Assembly (NCBI RefSeq): GCF_002087075.1
Contig: NZ_MWSM01000063.1
Coordinates: forward strand, 24,512 to 44,410
Source: Streptococcus pseudopneumoniae ATCC BAA-960 = CCUG 49455
GTDB lineage: Bacteria > Bacillota > Bacilli > Lactobacillales > Streptococcaceae
Length of the DNA stretch: 19,899 bases
Reading direction: 5' to 3'
This document shows positions 8,100 to 15,700 of this stretch, one piece after another. Positions within the stretch are counted from its first letter, which is position 1. Every line of letters begins with the position of its first letter. A program made the position numbers and the translations under genes. The notes under the pieces are model-generated. The model had not been told where the DNA came from. It ran no database searches and was given only the letters and a program-made list of their open reading frames with translations.

Positions 8100-9788
8100 A
8101 TGGTAAGAGCAATAAAACCGCATGGCCCCTTGCCTAGTCAGGCCCAGTTAGCGTATTTAGAGGATGAACTAGCAGCCTTTATCCATTTTGGGCCTAATAC
8201 CTTTTATGACCAGGAATGGGGGACAGGTCAGGAGGATCCTGAACACTTTAACCCGACACAGTTAGACGCGCGTGAGTGGGTTTGTGTACTCAAGGAAACG
8301 GGCTTCAAGAAGTTGATTTTGGTGGTCAAGCACCACGATGGCTTTGTCCTCTATCCGACAGCTCACACAGATTATTCGGTTAAGGTCAGTCCTTGGAGGA
8401 GAGGAAAGGGAGACTTGCTTCTTGAAGTATCCCAAGCTGCCACAGAGTTTGATATGGATATGGGGGTCTACCTATCACCGTGGGATGCCCATAGTCCCCT
8501 CTATCATGTGGACCGAGAAGCGGACTATAATGCCTATTATCTGGCACAGCTGAAGGAGATTTTATCAAATCCTGCCTATGGAAATGGAGGGAAATTTGCT
8601 GAGGTCTGGATGGATGGAGCCAGAGGAGAGGGCGCGCAAAAGGTCAGTTATGAATTTGAAAAATGGTTTGAAACCATTCGTGACCTGCAGGGCGACTGCT
8701 TGATTTTTTCAACAGAAGGCACCAGTATCCGCTGGATTGGCAATGAAAGAGGGTATGCAGGTGATCCCCTATGGCAAAAGGTGAATCCTGATAAGCTAGG
8801 AACAGAAGCAGAGCTGAACTATCTTCAGCACGGGGATCCCTCGGGCACGATTTTTTCAATCGGAGAGGCAGATGTTTCCATCCGTCCGGGCTGGTTTTAC
8901 CATGAGGATCAGGATCCTAAGTCTCTCGAGGAGTTGGTCGAAATCTATTTTCACTCAGTAGGGCGAGGAACTCCACTCTTGCTTAATATTCCGCCGAATC
9001 AAGCTGGGCTCTTTGATGCAAAGGATATTGAACGCCTCTATGAATTTGCGGCCTATCGCAATGAGCTCTATAAAGAAGATTTGGCTTTGGGAGCTGGGGT
9101 ATCTGGTCCAGCTCTTTCCGCAGACTTTGCTTGTCACCATCTGACAGATGGTCTTGAGACCAGCTCTTGGGCAAGCGACGTAGGCTTGCCAATCCAGTTA
9201 GAACTAGACCTAGGATCTCCTAAAACTTTTGATGTAATTGAGTTAAGAGAAGATTTGAAGCTAGGGCAACGAATCGCTGCTTTTCATGTGCAAGTAGAGG
9301 TGGATGGTGTCTGGCAGGAATTTGGCAGGGGCTTCACAGTTGGTCATAAGCGCCTCTTGCGAGGGCCGATAGTAGAGGCACAGAAGGTGCGCGTGATGAT
9401 TACAGAGACACAGGATTTACCTGTACTGACCAAGATTTCCCTCTATAAAACTCCTAGCTTATCAAAAAAAGAAGTTGTTCAGGGATTAGCATTTGCAGAA
9501 AAAAGCCTAGCTGTGGCAAAGGGAGAGACTCTTCATTTTAGGATTGAACGTAGCGAAAGTAGTACTCCTTTGGAAGCTAAGATTTCGATTCAACCGGGGA
9601 CAGGTGTCCATGGTGTCGTCTATCAGGACGAGATTCAAGTCCTTCAATTCCAAGCTGGGGAAAGCAAAAAAGATTTGACCATACCAACCCTGTATTTTGC
9701 TGCCGATAAGACCTTGGATTTCTATCTGAATCTGACTGTTGATGGACAGCTGATTGATCAAGCTCATATTTTAGTTGAAACGAGATAA
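8100..9788 (+). CDS. GH29 alpha-L-fucosidase (alpha-1,3/1,4 type), cytosolic
   Basis: This retaining fucosidase is probably specific for alpha-1,3/1,4-linked fucose on branched Lewis-type glycans. The barrel (about 1-325) shows FIHFG (27-31), HHDGF (78-82) and the nucleophile D172 in VWMDGARG. E216 in IGNERG is the likely acid/base. These sit one residue beyond D171 and E215, the pair I recall for the pneumococcal GH29 enzyme SP_2146, which also has nearly the same length (about 560). A discoidin-like beta domain (335-450) and a final beta domain (455-562) follow. There is no signal peptide. The ATG begins two bases after the GH2 stop, and its AGGAAG ribosome site lies inside the last GH2 codons, so the two are co-transcribed and probably translationally coupled. 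Fucose removal would expose the galactose for the GH2 partner. In pneumococcus the homologue sits in another locus with different glycosidases, so this pairing is notable. Confidence 0.92.
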   Translation: MVRAIKPHGPLPSQAQLAYLEDELAAFIHFGPNTFYDQEWGTGQEDPEHFNPTQLDAREWVCVLKETGFKKLILVVKHHDGFVLYPTAHTDYSVKVSPWRRGKGDLLLEVSQAATEFDMDMGVYLSPWDAHSPLYHVDREADYNAYYLAQLKEILSNPAYGNGGKFAEVWMDGARGEGAQKVSYEFEKWFETIRDLQGDCLIFSTEGTSIRWIGNERGYAGDPLWQKVNPDKLGTEAELNYLQHGDPSGTIFSIGEADVSIRPGWFYHEDQDPKSLEELVEIYFHSVGRGTPLLLNIPPNQAGLFDAKDIERLYEFAAYRNELYKEDLALGAGVSGPALSADFACHHLTDGLETSSWASDVGLPIQLELDLGSPKTFDVIELREDLKLGQRIAAFHVQVEVDGVWQEFGRGFTVGHKRLLRGPIVEAQKVRVMITETQDLPVLTKISLYKTPSLSKKEVVQGLAFAEKSLAVAKGETLHFRIERSESSTPLEAKISIQPGTGVHGVVYQDEIQVLQFQAGESKKDLTIPTLYFAADKTLDFYLNLTVDGQLIDQAHILVETR

Positions 9789-9802
9789 AATATCTTAACA
9801 AC
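9774..9802 (+). terminator. Weak hairpin at the end of the fucosidase gene
   Basis: AGATA-AAA-TATCT with outer GTTG/CAAC pairing spans the stop codon. No clean T tract follows, only a T-rich stretch, so termination here is doubtful. Apart from this and the next promoter, bases 9789-9888 hold nothing recognisable. Confidence 0.25.
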
Positions 9803-9844
9803 TCATTTCTTTTCCGAATAAATAGATAGTAGCAGTGAATCTAG

Positions 9845-9882
9845 TAAACCTAGATTTAAAAATGTGCTATAATGAAAGGAGA
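9845..9882 (+). promoter_or_regulatory. Extended -10 promoter and ribosome site of the Rpn-type nuclease
   Basis: TGTGC followed by TATAAT (9868-9873) gives a perfect -10 with an extended TG at 9866-9867. The -35 (9845-9850, TAAACC) is poor, as is usual for extended -10 promoters. AAAGGAG (9875-9881) follows almost at once, so the untranslated leader is very short. The strong site before the ATG at 9889 decides the start over the upstream GTG at 9835, which lies ahead of the -10. Confidence 0.65.
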
Positions 9883-9888
9883 AGAAAT

Positions 9889-10863
9889 ATGACATTACGT
9901 CATCCGGGCATTAGCCCAACTAATGACTTGGTTGCTAAGAAAATTTTCAGCAACCCAGAAATCACTTGTCAGTTTATTCGCGATATGCTGGACTTGCCAG
10001 CCAAAAATGTGACCATTTTGGAGGGAAGCAACATTCACGTCTTGCCTTCCCTGCCGTACTCGGCACAGGATTTCTATACCAGTATAGATGTTTTAGCTGA
10101 ACTAGATAATGGCACTCAAGTAATCATTGAGATTCAAGTCCATCATCAGAATTTTTTCATCAATCGCCTGTGGGCTTATTTGTGTAGTCAGGTCAATCAA
10201 AACCTAGAAAAAATTCGCCAACGTGAAGGTGACACCCACCAGAGTTACAAACACATTGCACCAGTATACGCTATCGCAATTGTGGACAGCAATTACTTTT
10301 CAGATGACCTAGCTTTTCATAGTTTTAGTATGCGCGAGGATACGACAGGTGAGGTTTTAACCATCACCAATAATGGACAAGAAAATCATCTGGTTAAGAT
10401 GGCGTTCTTGGAACTAAAAAAATACAGAGAAACCAGCAAAGACGAGGTTCGCAAGCCGTGGTTGGAGTTTTTTGGTAATAAGCCCTTTACTCAGGAACCC
10501 GAGCGAGCCATCAGCCAAGCAGATCAACTGCTGGACTACAAGAGCTGGTCCGAGGAGGACAGGGAGATGTTTAGTGAACAACGCAGACGCGAAGAACAAG
10601 CCTTGCTAGCGCAGGACTATGCCTTGGAACAAGCTGAAGAAAAAGGGTTGGAGAGAGGTCGTGCAGAAGGTCTTGAACGTGGTCGAGCTGAGGGGATTGA
10701 ACAAGGCATCGAAAAAGGTTTAGAGCGTGGACTTGAACGTGGAAAACTTTTTGCCTTTCTGGATATGGTTCGGCAAGGACTTCTGACTTCCGAGGTTGCC
10801 AGCCATCAGCTGGGTATGAGCGTCGCTGAGTTTGAGTCGCTATTGAAAAAACATTACAAATAA
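9889..10863 (+). CDS. Rpn family recombination-promoting nuclease / putative transposase (PD-(D/E)XK)
   Basis: This 324-residue protein belongs to the Rpn group, once listed as putative transposases and now seen as PD-(D/E)XK DNA endonucleases that promote recombination. The nuclease core shows D67 in TSIDVLAELDNG and E81-x-Q83 in IIEIQV, the D...E-x-Q form of the motif. The C-terminal part has a charged helical repeat rich in [11 protein letters not shown] and EKG (about 244-286), usual for the family and prone to length change, then a short helical end. The first methionine codon after AAAGGAG is used. Just past its TAA lies an in-frame second copy of its own 3' end. No inverted repeats or target duplications mark it as a mobile element. 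The family is confident; its cellular role is not known from the sequence. Confidence 0.87.
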   Translation: MTLRHPGISPTNDLVAKKIFSNPEITCQFIRDMLDLPAKNVTILEGSNIHVLPSLPYSAQDFYTSIDVLAELDNGTQVIIEIQVHHQNFFINRLWAYLCSQVNQNLEKIRQREGDTHQSYKHIAPVYAIAIVDSNYFSDDLAFHSFSMREDTTGEVLTITNNGQENHLVKMAFLELKKYRETSKDEVRKPWLEFFGNKPFTQEPERAISQADQLLDYKSWSEEDREMFSEQRRREEQALLAQDYALEQAEEKGLERGRAEGLERGRAEGIEQGIEKGLERGLERGKLFAFLDMVRQGLLTSEVASHQLGMSVAEFESLLKKHYK

Positions 10864-11142
10864 GACCTAAAAAAATACAGAGAAACCAGCAAAGACGAGG
10901 TTCGCAAAGCATGGTTGGAGTTTTTTGGGAATAAACCTTTTACCCAGGAACCCGAGCGAGCCATCAGTCAAGCAGACCAACTGCTAGACTATAAGAGCTG
11001 GTCCGAGGAGGACAGGGAGATGTTTAGTGAACAACGCAGACGCGAAGAACAAGCCTTGTTAGCGCAGGACTATGCCTTGGAACAAGCTGAAGAAAAAGGG
11101 TTGGAACGCGGTCGTGCAGAGGGGATTGAACAGGGTTTAGAG
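10414..11142 (+). repeat. Tandem partial duplication of the Rpn 3' end (453-bp offset)
   Basis: The stretch from CTAAAAAAATAC at 10414 recurs from 10867 at a constant 453-bp offset (151 codons) as far as about 11100, with only scattered substitutions. The charged repeat then differs by internal deletions. The second copy is in frame with the first across the single TAA at 10861-10863. The copies have diverged, so the event is not recent, or the second copy came from a related Rpn gene. Confidence 0.88.
10864..11142 (+). pseudogene. 3' fragment of a second Rpn-type nuclease gene
   Basis: In frame after the TAA of the preceding gene, this stretch encodes a copy of the C-terminal part of that protein (from [20 protein letters not shown] through the charged EEKGLERGR repeat). 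It lacks the nuclease core, so it cannot be an active enzyme. A TTG at 10915 could start translation, but I see no ribosome site there. The frame runs on without a stop into the purB fragment, giving a chimeric reading frame that ends at 11397. Confidence 0.82.
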
Positions 11143-11611
11143 CGTGGTCACATGATTACAGCCTATGAGAATGTGGCTCTCTGGCATGAACACGACATTT
11201 CCCACTCATCAGCTGAGCGTATCATCACACCTGATACGACCATCTTGATTGACTACATGCTCAACCGTTTTGGAAATATCGTCAAGAACTTGACGGTCTT
11301 ACCAGAAAACATGATCCGCAACATGAACGCGACTTTTGGTCTGATCTTTAGCCAACGTGCCATGTTGACCTTGATTGGTAAAAGGCATGACCCGTGAGCA
11401 AGCCTATGACTTGGTACAACCAAAAACAGCCTACTCTTGGGACAAGCAAGTAGACTTCAAACTACTTCTGGAAGCAGATCCAGAGATGACATCACGTTTG
11501 ACACAAGAGGAAATCGATGAGATTTTCAACCATCTTTACTATACCAAACGAGTGGAGCCTATCTTTGAACGTCTAGGATTAGAATCATTAGAAAAAATCG
11601 AATTTCTATGA
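11143..11611 (+). pseudogene. purB: 3' fragment of adenylosuccinate lyase (purB), frameshifted
   Basis: Translation from the junction gives [18 protein letters not shown], then ISHSSAERI, the [12 protein letters not shown] stretch and a [13 protein letters not shown] end. This is the C-terminal third of adenylosuccinate lyase, a purine-synthesis enzyme of about 430 residues. The catalytic N-terminal and central parts are absent. An extra base near 11378-11384 (ATTGGTAAAAGG, where a frame such as ATTGAAAAAGG is expected) shifts the frame: the first part stops at 11397 and the rest reads on to the TGA at 11609-11611. Decay is also seen in HEHD for the usual HERD and in an altered tail after ERLGL. 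The fragment cannot be functional, so an intact purB is expected elsewhere in the genome. Confidence 0.9.
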
Positions 11612-11645
11612 CTCCATTTATAGGAGTGAGAGAACTTCGATTTTT
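11593..11645 (+). terminator. Long hairpin ending in five T, after the purB fragment
   Basis: AAAAATCGAA (11593-11602) pairs perfectly with TTCGATTTTT (11636-11645). An inner arm with a few mismatches includes ACTCC/GGAGT around an ATTTATA loop. The hairpin overlaps the last codons of the purB fragment. It has A and T tracts on both sides, so it may terminate transcription in either direction. Confidence 0.78.
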
Positions 11646-11674
11646 ATGTTATCTCAAAGCCCATTGCTAAAAAA

Positions 11675-11781
11675 TATAATAGATTGAAACTAGAATAGTA
11701 CACCTCTGCTTCTAAAACATGGTTAGAAATCGATTTGATTGTCCTGATTGATTTGTCCTATTTCTATTTCATTTTACTATA
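11675..11781. mobile_element. RUP-like element (107-bp, non-autonomous, IS630-related)
   Basis: The element is exactly 107 bp, the published RUP length, bounded by TA at each end, and has imperfect terminal inverted repeats: TATAATAGATTGAAACTAG on the left and TATAGTAAAATGAAATAG on the reverse complement of the right. RUP elements were proposed to be moved in trans by an IS630-type transposase and to duplicate a TA target. I recognise the interior as the common RUP interior from memory, not from a search. It encodes nothing. Confidence 0.82.
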
Positions 11782-11784
11782 GAA

Positions 11785-12200
11785 CCGTCCCATAAGGAGG
11801 GAGATTGGAAAATCTCCAGACTAGAGAAGTCAGCGACTTTCTTTGAATCTTGTTCCTTAAAGCTAGTCGTCTTTTTCAAGTGACCTGAATCTGCTTTAAA
11901 GCTGCCCTACTGAAGGGAGAGCACAATCAAACTGTGCCGCAATTTCCCTGAAAGCAGCCTCGATATGAGCCTCTACAAAAGCTTTCGACTCCTCTAAAGG
12001 AAGCTTTCGATTTTTGATGACTGGCTCTTTCCGCTCTCAGTGTCCTTGTTCACCTCATTTCTTTTCTTAGCTGAAGAGAGTTCTGAGACCAAGATCAAAA
12101 ACTTTGGCTGCCTCGGCAGGCCTGTGTTCTTTTTTGATGCCATCCAATGCTCCTTGTTTAAAATCAGTAGGCCAGGCCAGGGCTTTCTGATAACCTGCTT
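11785..12200 (-). pseudogene. Decayed IS630-family transposase, N-terminal part
   Basis: Read on the - strand, the sequence gives WPTDFKQGALDGIKKEH, PAEAAKVFDLGLRTLF, then RKLPLEESKAFVEAHIEAAF with REIAAQFDCALPSVG. A frame change leads to ALKQIQVT-KKTTSFKEQ and DSKKVADF. These match the helix-turn-helix N-terminal part of streptococcal IS630 transposases (AAKVF, RK-P, EAH-EA, EIAAQF-C, ALK, TKKT, KEQD-KKVADF). There are several in-frame stops and at least one frameshift, and the DDE catalytic half is missing. The 3' end meets the RUP-like element within a few bases. The + strand reading of this stretch shows no gene. Confidence 0.78.
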
Positions 12201-12256
12201 GTTTAAAACTGAGCAGCTATAGTAAGTGGTCAAGGCTAGTCAAGTAGTCAGGAGAG

Positions 12257-12343
12257 GCAAGGAGCCGCTATCTTCTGTTCTATGGCAAGCAATCAGAATA
12301 GCTAGTGGTATCACTGGCTGTTTCTCTTTTTTAGGCTCCTTGC
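12257..12343. repeat. Nested inverted-repeat structure in non-coding DNA
   Basis: GCAAGGAGCC (12257-12266) pairs perfectly with GGCTCCTTGC (12334-12343). Inside, AGAATAGCTAGTG and CACTGGCTGTTTCT around GTAT (about 12294-12324) form a second hairpin with G-T wobbles and one bulge. Together they make a two-tier fold with no T tract directly after. It could be a structured RNA, a small repeat element or the edge of a lost mobile element. I do not recognise the family. Confidence 0.5.
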
Positions 12344-12630
12344 ATGTTGTCATCTTCAAATGATGCCAATGAAAAAGGCGCACCCCCTTACATTTTTTCT
12401 ACTTATTTTGTCGAGGCTAGTGAAAAAGATAGAGTTATTTTGAAAAAATAATATTTATAGAAATTAAGGGCTGATTGAATCCTAAAGAATCAGAGCATAA
12501 GATGTCATAAGAATCGGTAAATCCTTAACAAATTCATAAAATAATGAAAAATACGGATAAAAAACCGAATAAAATTCACGAAAATCGAAAAAATGTTTTT
12601 TTTTTAGCAAAATATTAGCAAACAAAAAAG
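12344..12630. other. AT-rich non-coding stretch upstream of the surface-protein promoter
   Basis: I find no gene, RNA or strong hairpin here. The stretch becomes very A+T-rich from about 12400, contains a run of ten T (12596-12605), and has TTAGCAAAATATTAGCAAAC just after it, where TTAGCAAA is nearly duplicated. Such DNA is common upstream of strong or regulated streptococcal promoters. Confidence 0.5.
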
Positions 12631-12659
12631 TTGCATATATCTTGGTAATTATGTATCAT
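12631..12659 (+). promoter_or_regulatory. Candidate promoter of the surface-protein gene
   Basis: A -35-like TTGCAT (12631-12636), a 17-bp spacer and TATCAT (12654-12659, five of six -10 bases) lie about 100 bases before the start codon. TATAAT at 12731-12736 is a better hexamer, but it sits against the ribosome site and has no good -35, so it is less likely to be the promoter. Confidence 0.45.
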
Positions 12660-12676
12660 AGTAAAGTAAATCTATG

Positions 12677-12722
12677 CATAGAGGAAATCTCCTTCTATAA
12701 GGAAGGAGGAGCCTCTCTTATG
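12677..12722 (+). promoter_or_regulatory. Leader hairpin of the surface-protein mRNA
   Basis: CTCCTTC (12689-12695) pairs perfectly with GAAGGAG (12702-12708) around TATAAG. GAGG/CCTC and CATA/TATG extend the stem outward with small internal loops. If the promoter is at 12631-12659, this fold lies in the leader, 33 bases before the ATG. It holds a ribosome-site-like GGAAGGAGG in its 3' arm, and the true site AAAGGAG (12740-12746) stays outside it. It may stabilise the mRNA or tune translation; that is inference. Confidence 0.55.
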
Positions 12723-12755
12723 TAGAAAAATATAATCCTAAAGGAGATTTAAGTA

Positions 12756-15700
12756 ATGGACAAGAAAGTATCCATGAGTCGTTCTGAGCGCCTGCGTCGT
12801 GAGAAGGTCACGCGTTATTCTATTCGTAAATATAGTTTTGGTGCGGCCAGTGTGGCAGTAGCGGCTCTATTTATGTTTTTGGGGAACGGAGCAGTGTCAG
12901 CTGCTGAGAATGGCACAGACTCACAAGGCGGAGCCGCTGTGGCAGCTAGCCCTAACGGAGGGGGGGAGACTGACCCAGGAGATGGAGCACCGTCTACTGG
13001 TGCAGAAAATGGAGTAGCAACAGCTGGGAGTGAGGCCCCTGCAGCTACCACTGATCAGCCTCCAGTGGTAGAGATTCCATATTCTAATACTACTGAAAGA
13101 GAAATCTATGTCTATGGTGCAGAAGAAACCTCATTTAAAATCAAAATTAAAGATGATGCAGGTAAGATTAAGGGAGCTACATTACTACAAGGTGGGAATA
13201 AAGCTTTTAATTCTGTAGCAGGTGAAACTGATAAAATCAATACTCAGTATGGATATACAGCCAATGAGTTTAAAACTGAAACACCAGCATCGGATGCGAT
13301 GCCAGCAGTTATTACCTATTCAGGTACGCCTAAGGCAGAAGGGGGTTTTAATCAAACTAAATTAGATAATGCGACAAAAGGGGAAACTCCATCGGGATTT
13401 CCTCTAGGTTGGCGTTACGTGCGAGTACGTGATACTAACAGTATGGACTTTACGGGCTCTAACACTAGAAAGGATAATGACCATGCCTTTAATGTTGTGC
13501 TGAAACCTCAAAATCAAAAATATGATATGACAACACCAGCAACAGAAGCTGAAAAAATGGCAGTGGGGGATGCCAACAATGTAAGTGAGCGAGAGTTTGA
13601 AGCCATAAAGAACTCACTGAAACTAGAGTACTCTAGACAAAATAACGACCTGAACCTAACGTCGAAAGGTGGTCAAAACGTAGAAAATAGAGACTCTAAG
13701 ATTAAAACTATTGAAAAAGAAGCTAATAATATTGTAGTAACCTATAAAGACGGATCTGTAGATAAAAAACCATTAACAGAGTTTGCGCGTACAAATGTTG
13801 CTCCGACAGTTGAGCTTCCATACTCAAATGAAGCTAATAAACAAATCTATGTTTATACAGGTGAAAACACTGATCTAACTTTCAAAGGTACAGATGAAAA
13901 TGAAGTTAAAAATCTTTACCTACGTGGACCTGGAGATATTACATCGAATAACGCGAATAATTATGGATTTACAACAGGTAAAGTTGAAAATGGTGCGGTA
14001 ACTGGCGAAGGATCAATCTCTGACGATAAGAGAACAGCTACTATCAAGATGACTGGCGTTACTAGACTTAGAGCTGGTCAACAGTGGACAAGTTTTATTG
14101 TTTCTAAAGATAATGACGATAAACTTTCAAACACTGATTACAGAGCGCTAGATAAAGATCGTAATGCGAGACAAAAACCAGGATATGTTCAATTTATAGT
14201 TAAAAATCAAACATCTAAATATGATATAGCAGCTCCAACTGAAAAAGTTGCTGTAGCAGACCCAGCTAACGTAACAGAAGATGACTTAGCTAAAATCAAA
14301 GAAAAACTACAACTTGAATACAATAAGGATAATGATGATGCGAATATCTCAAAAGATTCTCCAGTTACAGATAAAGATTCTAAAATCAAGTCATTAACAA
14401 AAGATGCTAATGGAAATCTTGTTGTAACCTATACAGATGGATCTACAGATAAAAGACCATTATCAGAATTTGTAACTCTTGATAAACAACCTGCGATTGA
14501 TGCAGTGAACAAGGCTGCAGAAGATAAGATCGCAGAAATTAATGCTAGTACAGATCCTAATGCTACTGATGATGAAAAACAAGCAGCTATCGCTAAGGTA
14601 AATGCAGATAAAGAGAAAGCATTAGCAGCCATTAATGATCCTAACCTAACAACAAAAGCTGCCTTGGATCAAGCTCAAACTGCAGGGACAACCGCCATTG
14701 CAGCAGACAATCCAGTAGTAGCTAAAAAAGCTGAAGCCAAAGCGGCAATTGAAGCAGCACGTAAGGCCAAAGAAGATGCTATTAATGCAGACATAAATCT
14801 ATCAGAAGCTGAAAAAACAGCCGCTATTGCTAAAGCCAATGAAGCAGCCCGGGCAGCAACTGGGAAAATCGATGCAGCGACGACAGATGCAGCTGTAAAT
14901 GAAGCGCAAACAGAAGCCACTACAGCCATTTCTAAAGTAAACCCAATCGCTAAAGAGAATGCTAAGGCAGCAATTGCCAATGCCTTAACAGCTAAAAATG
15001 ATGAGATTGATAAGCGCACAGACCTAAGTCAAGCAGAAAAAGACGCAGCTAAAGCAGAAGCCCAAAAATTAGCTGATGCAGAATTAGCTAAAATCAACGC
15101 TCAACCTGATAATGAAGATACAGAAGATGCAGCTCGAGCAACCCAAAAACTTGTGGACGCTGCAGAAGATAAAGGTGTAGCGGATGTTACCTCTGTAACT
15201 CCAGTAGCCAAAGCAGCTGCTAAACAAGCAGTGGCAGATGAATTAGCTGCTAAGAATAAGGAAATCGATGATCGCCAAGATCTAACAGCTGAAGAAAAAG
15301 CGAAAGCTAAGGCAGAAGCTCAAGCAGCTGCTGACGAAGCGAACAAGGCTATCGATGCTCAACCAGATGTAGCCGCAACACCAGAAGAAGCCAAAGCAGC
15401 TCAAGATAAAGTAGAAGCCGCTAAGACACAAGGTGTAGCAGCGATTAAAGCTGTGAATCCAGAAACAACCGCTAAAGCAGCCGCTGACAAAGCCATTGAT
15501 GACGCTCTTGCTGCTAAGAACAAGGCCATTGATGAGCGTACAGACTTGACAGATGCAGAGAAGAAAGCTGCTAAAGACAAGGCTAAGGAAGAAGCAGACA
15601 AGGCTAAGGCAGCAGTAGCAGCCGCAACAAGTGATGCAGAAGTAGCCAAAGCCAAAGAAGCCGGTGAGTCTGCAGTTGGTGCTGTGAATCCAGTAGCCAA

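Noticed and set aside
9835..9888. Upstream GTG start for the Rpn-type protein
   Set aside because: The GTG lies ahead of the perfect TATAAT and lacks a ribosome site; the ATG at 9889 follows AAAGGAG at normal spacing and starts the conserved sequence.
11675..11680. TATAAT as a promoter -10 downstream of the purB fragment
   Set aside because: The TTGCTA upstream is only five bases away, and these bases are the terminal repeat of the RUP-like element.
11994..12233. A 79-codon - strand frame and a 60-codon + strand frame in the gene-free region
   Set aside because: The IS630 match lies in another - strand frame with stops; these two frames have no family signature or ribosome site.
12731..12736. 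TATAAT as the -10 of the surface-protein gene
   Set aside because: Transcription would begin at or inside the ribosome site AAAGGAG, and no -35 of quality lies 17 bases upstream.
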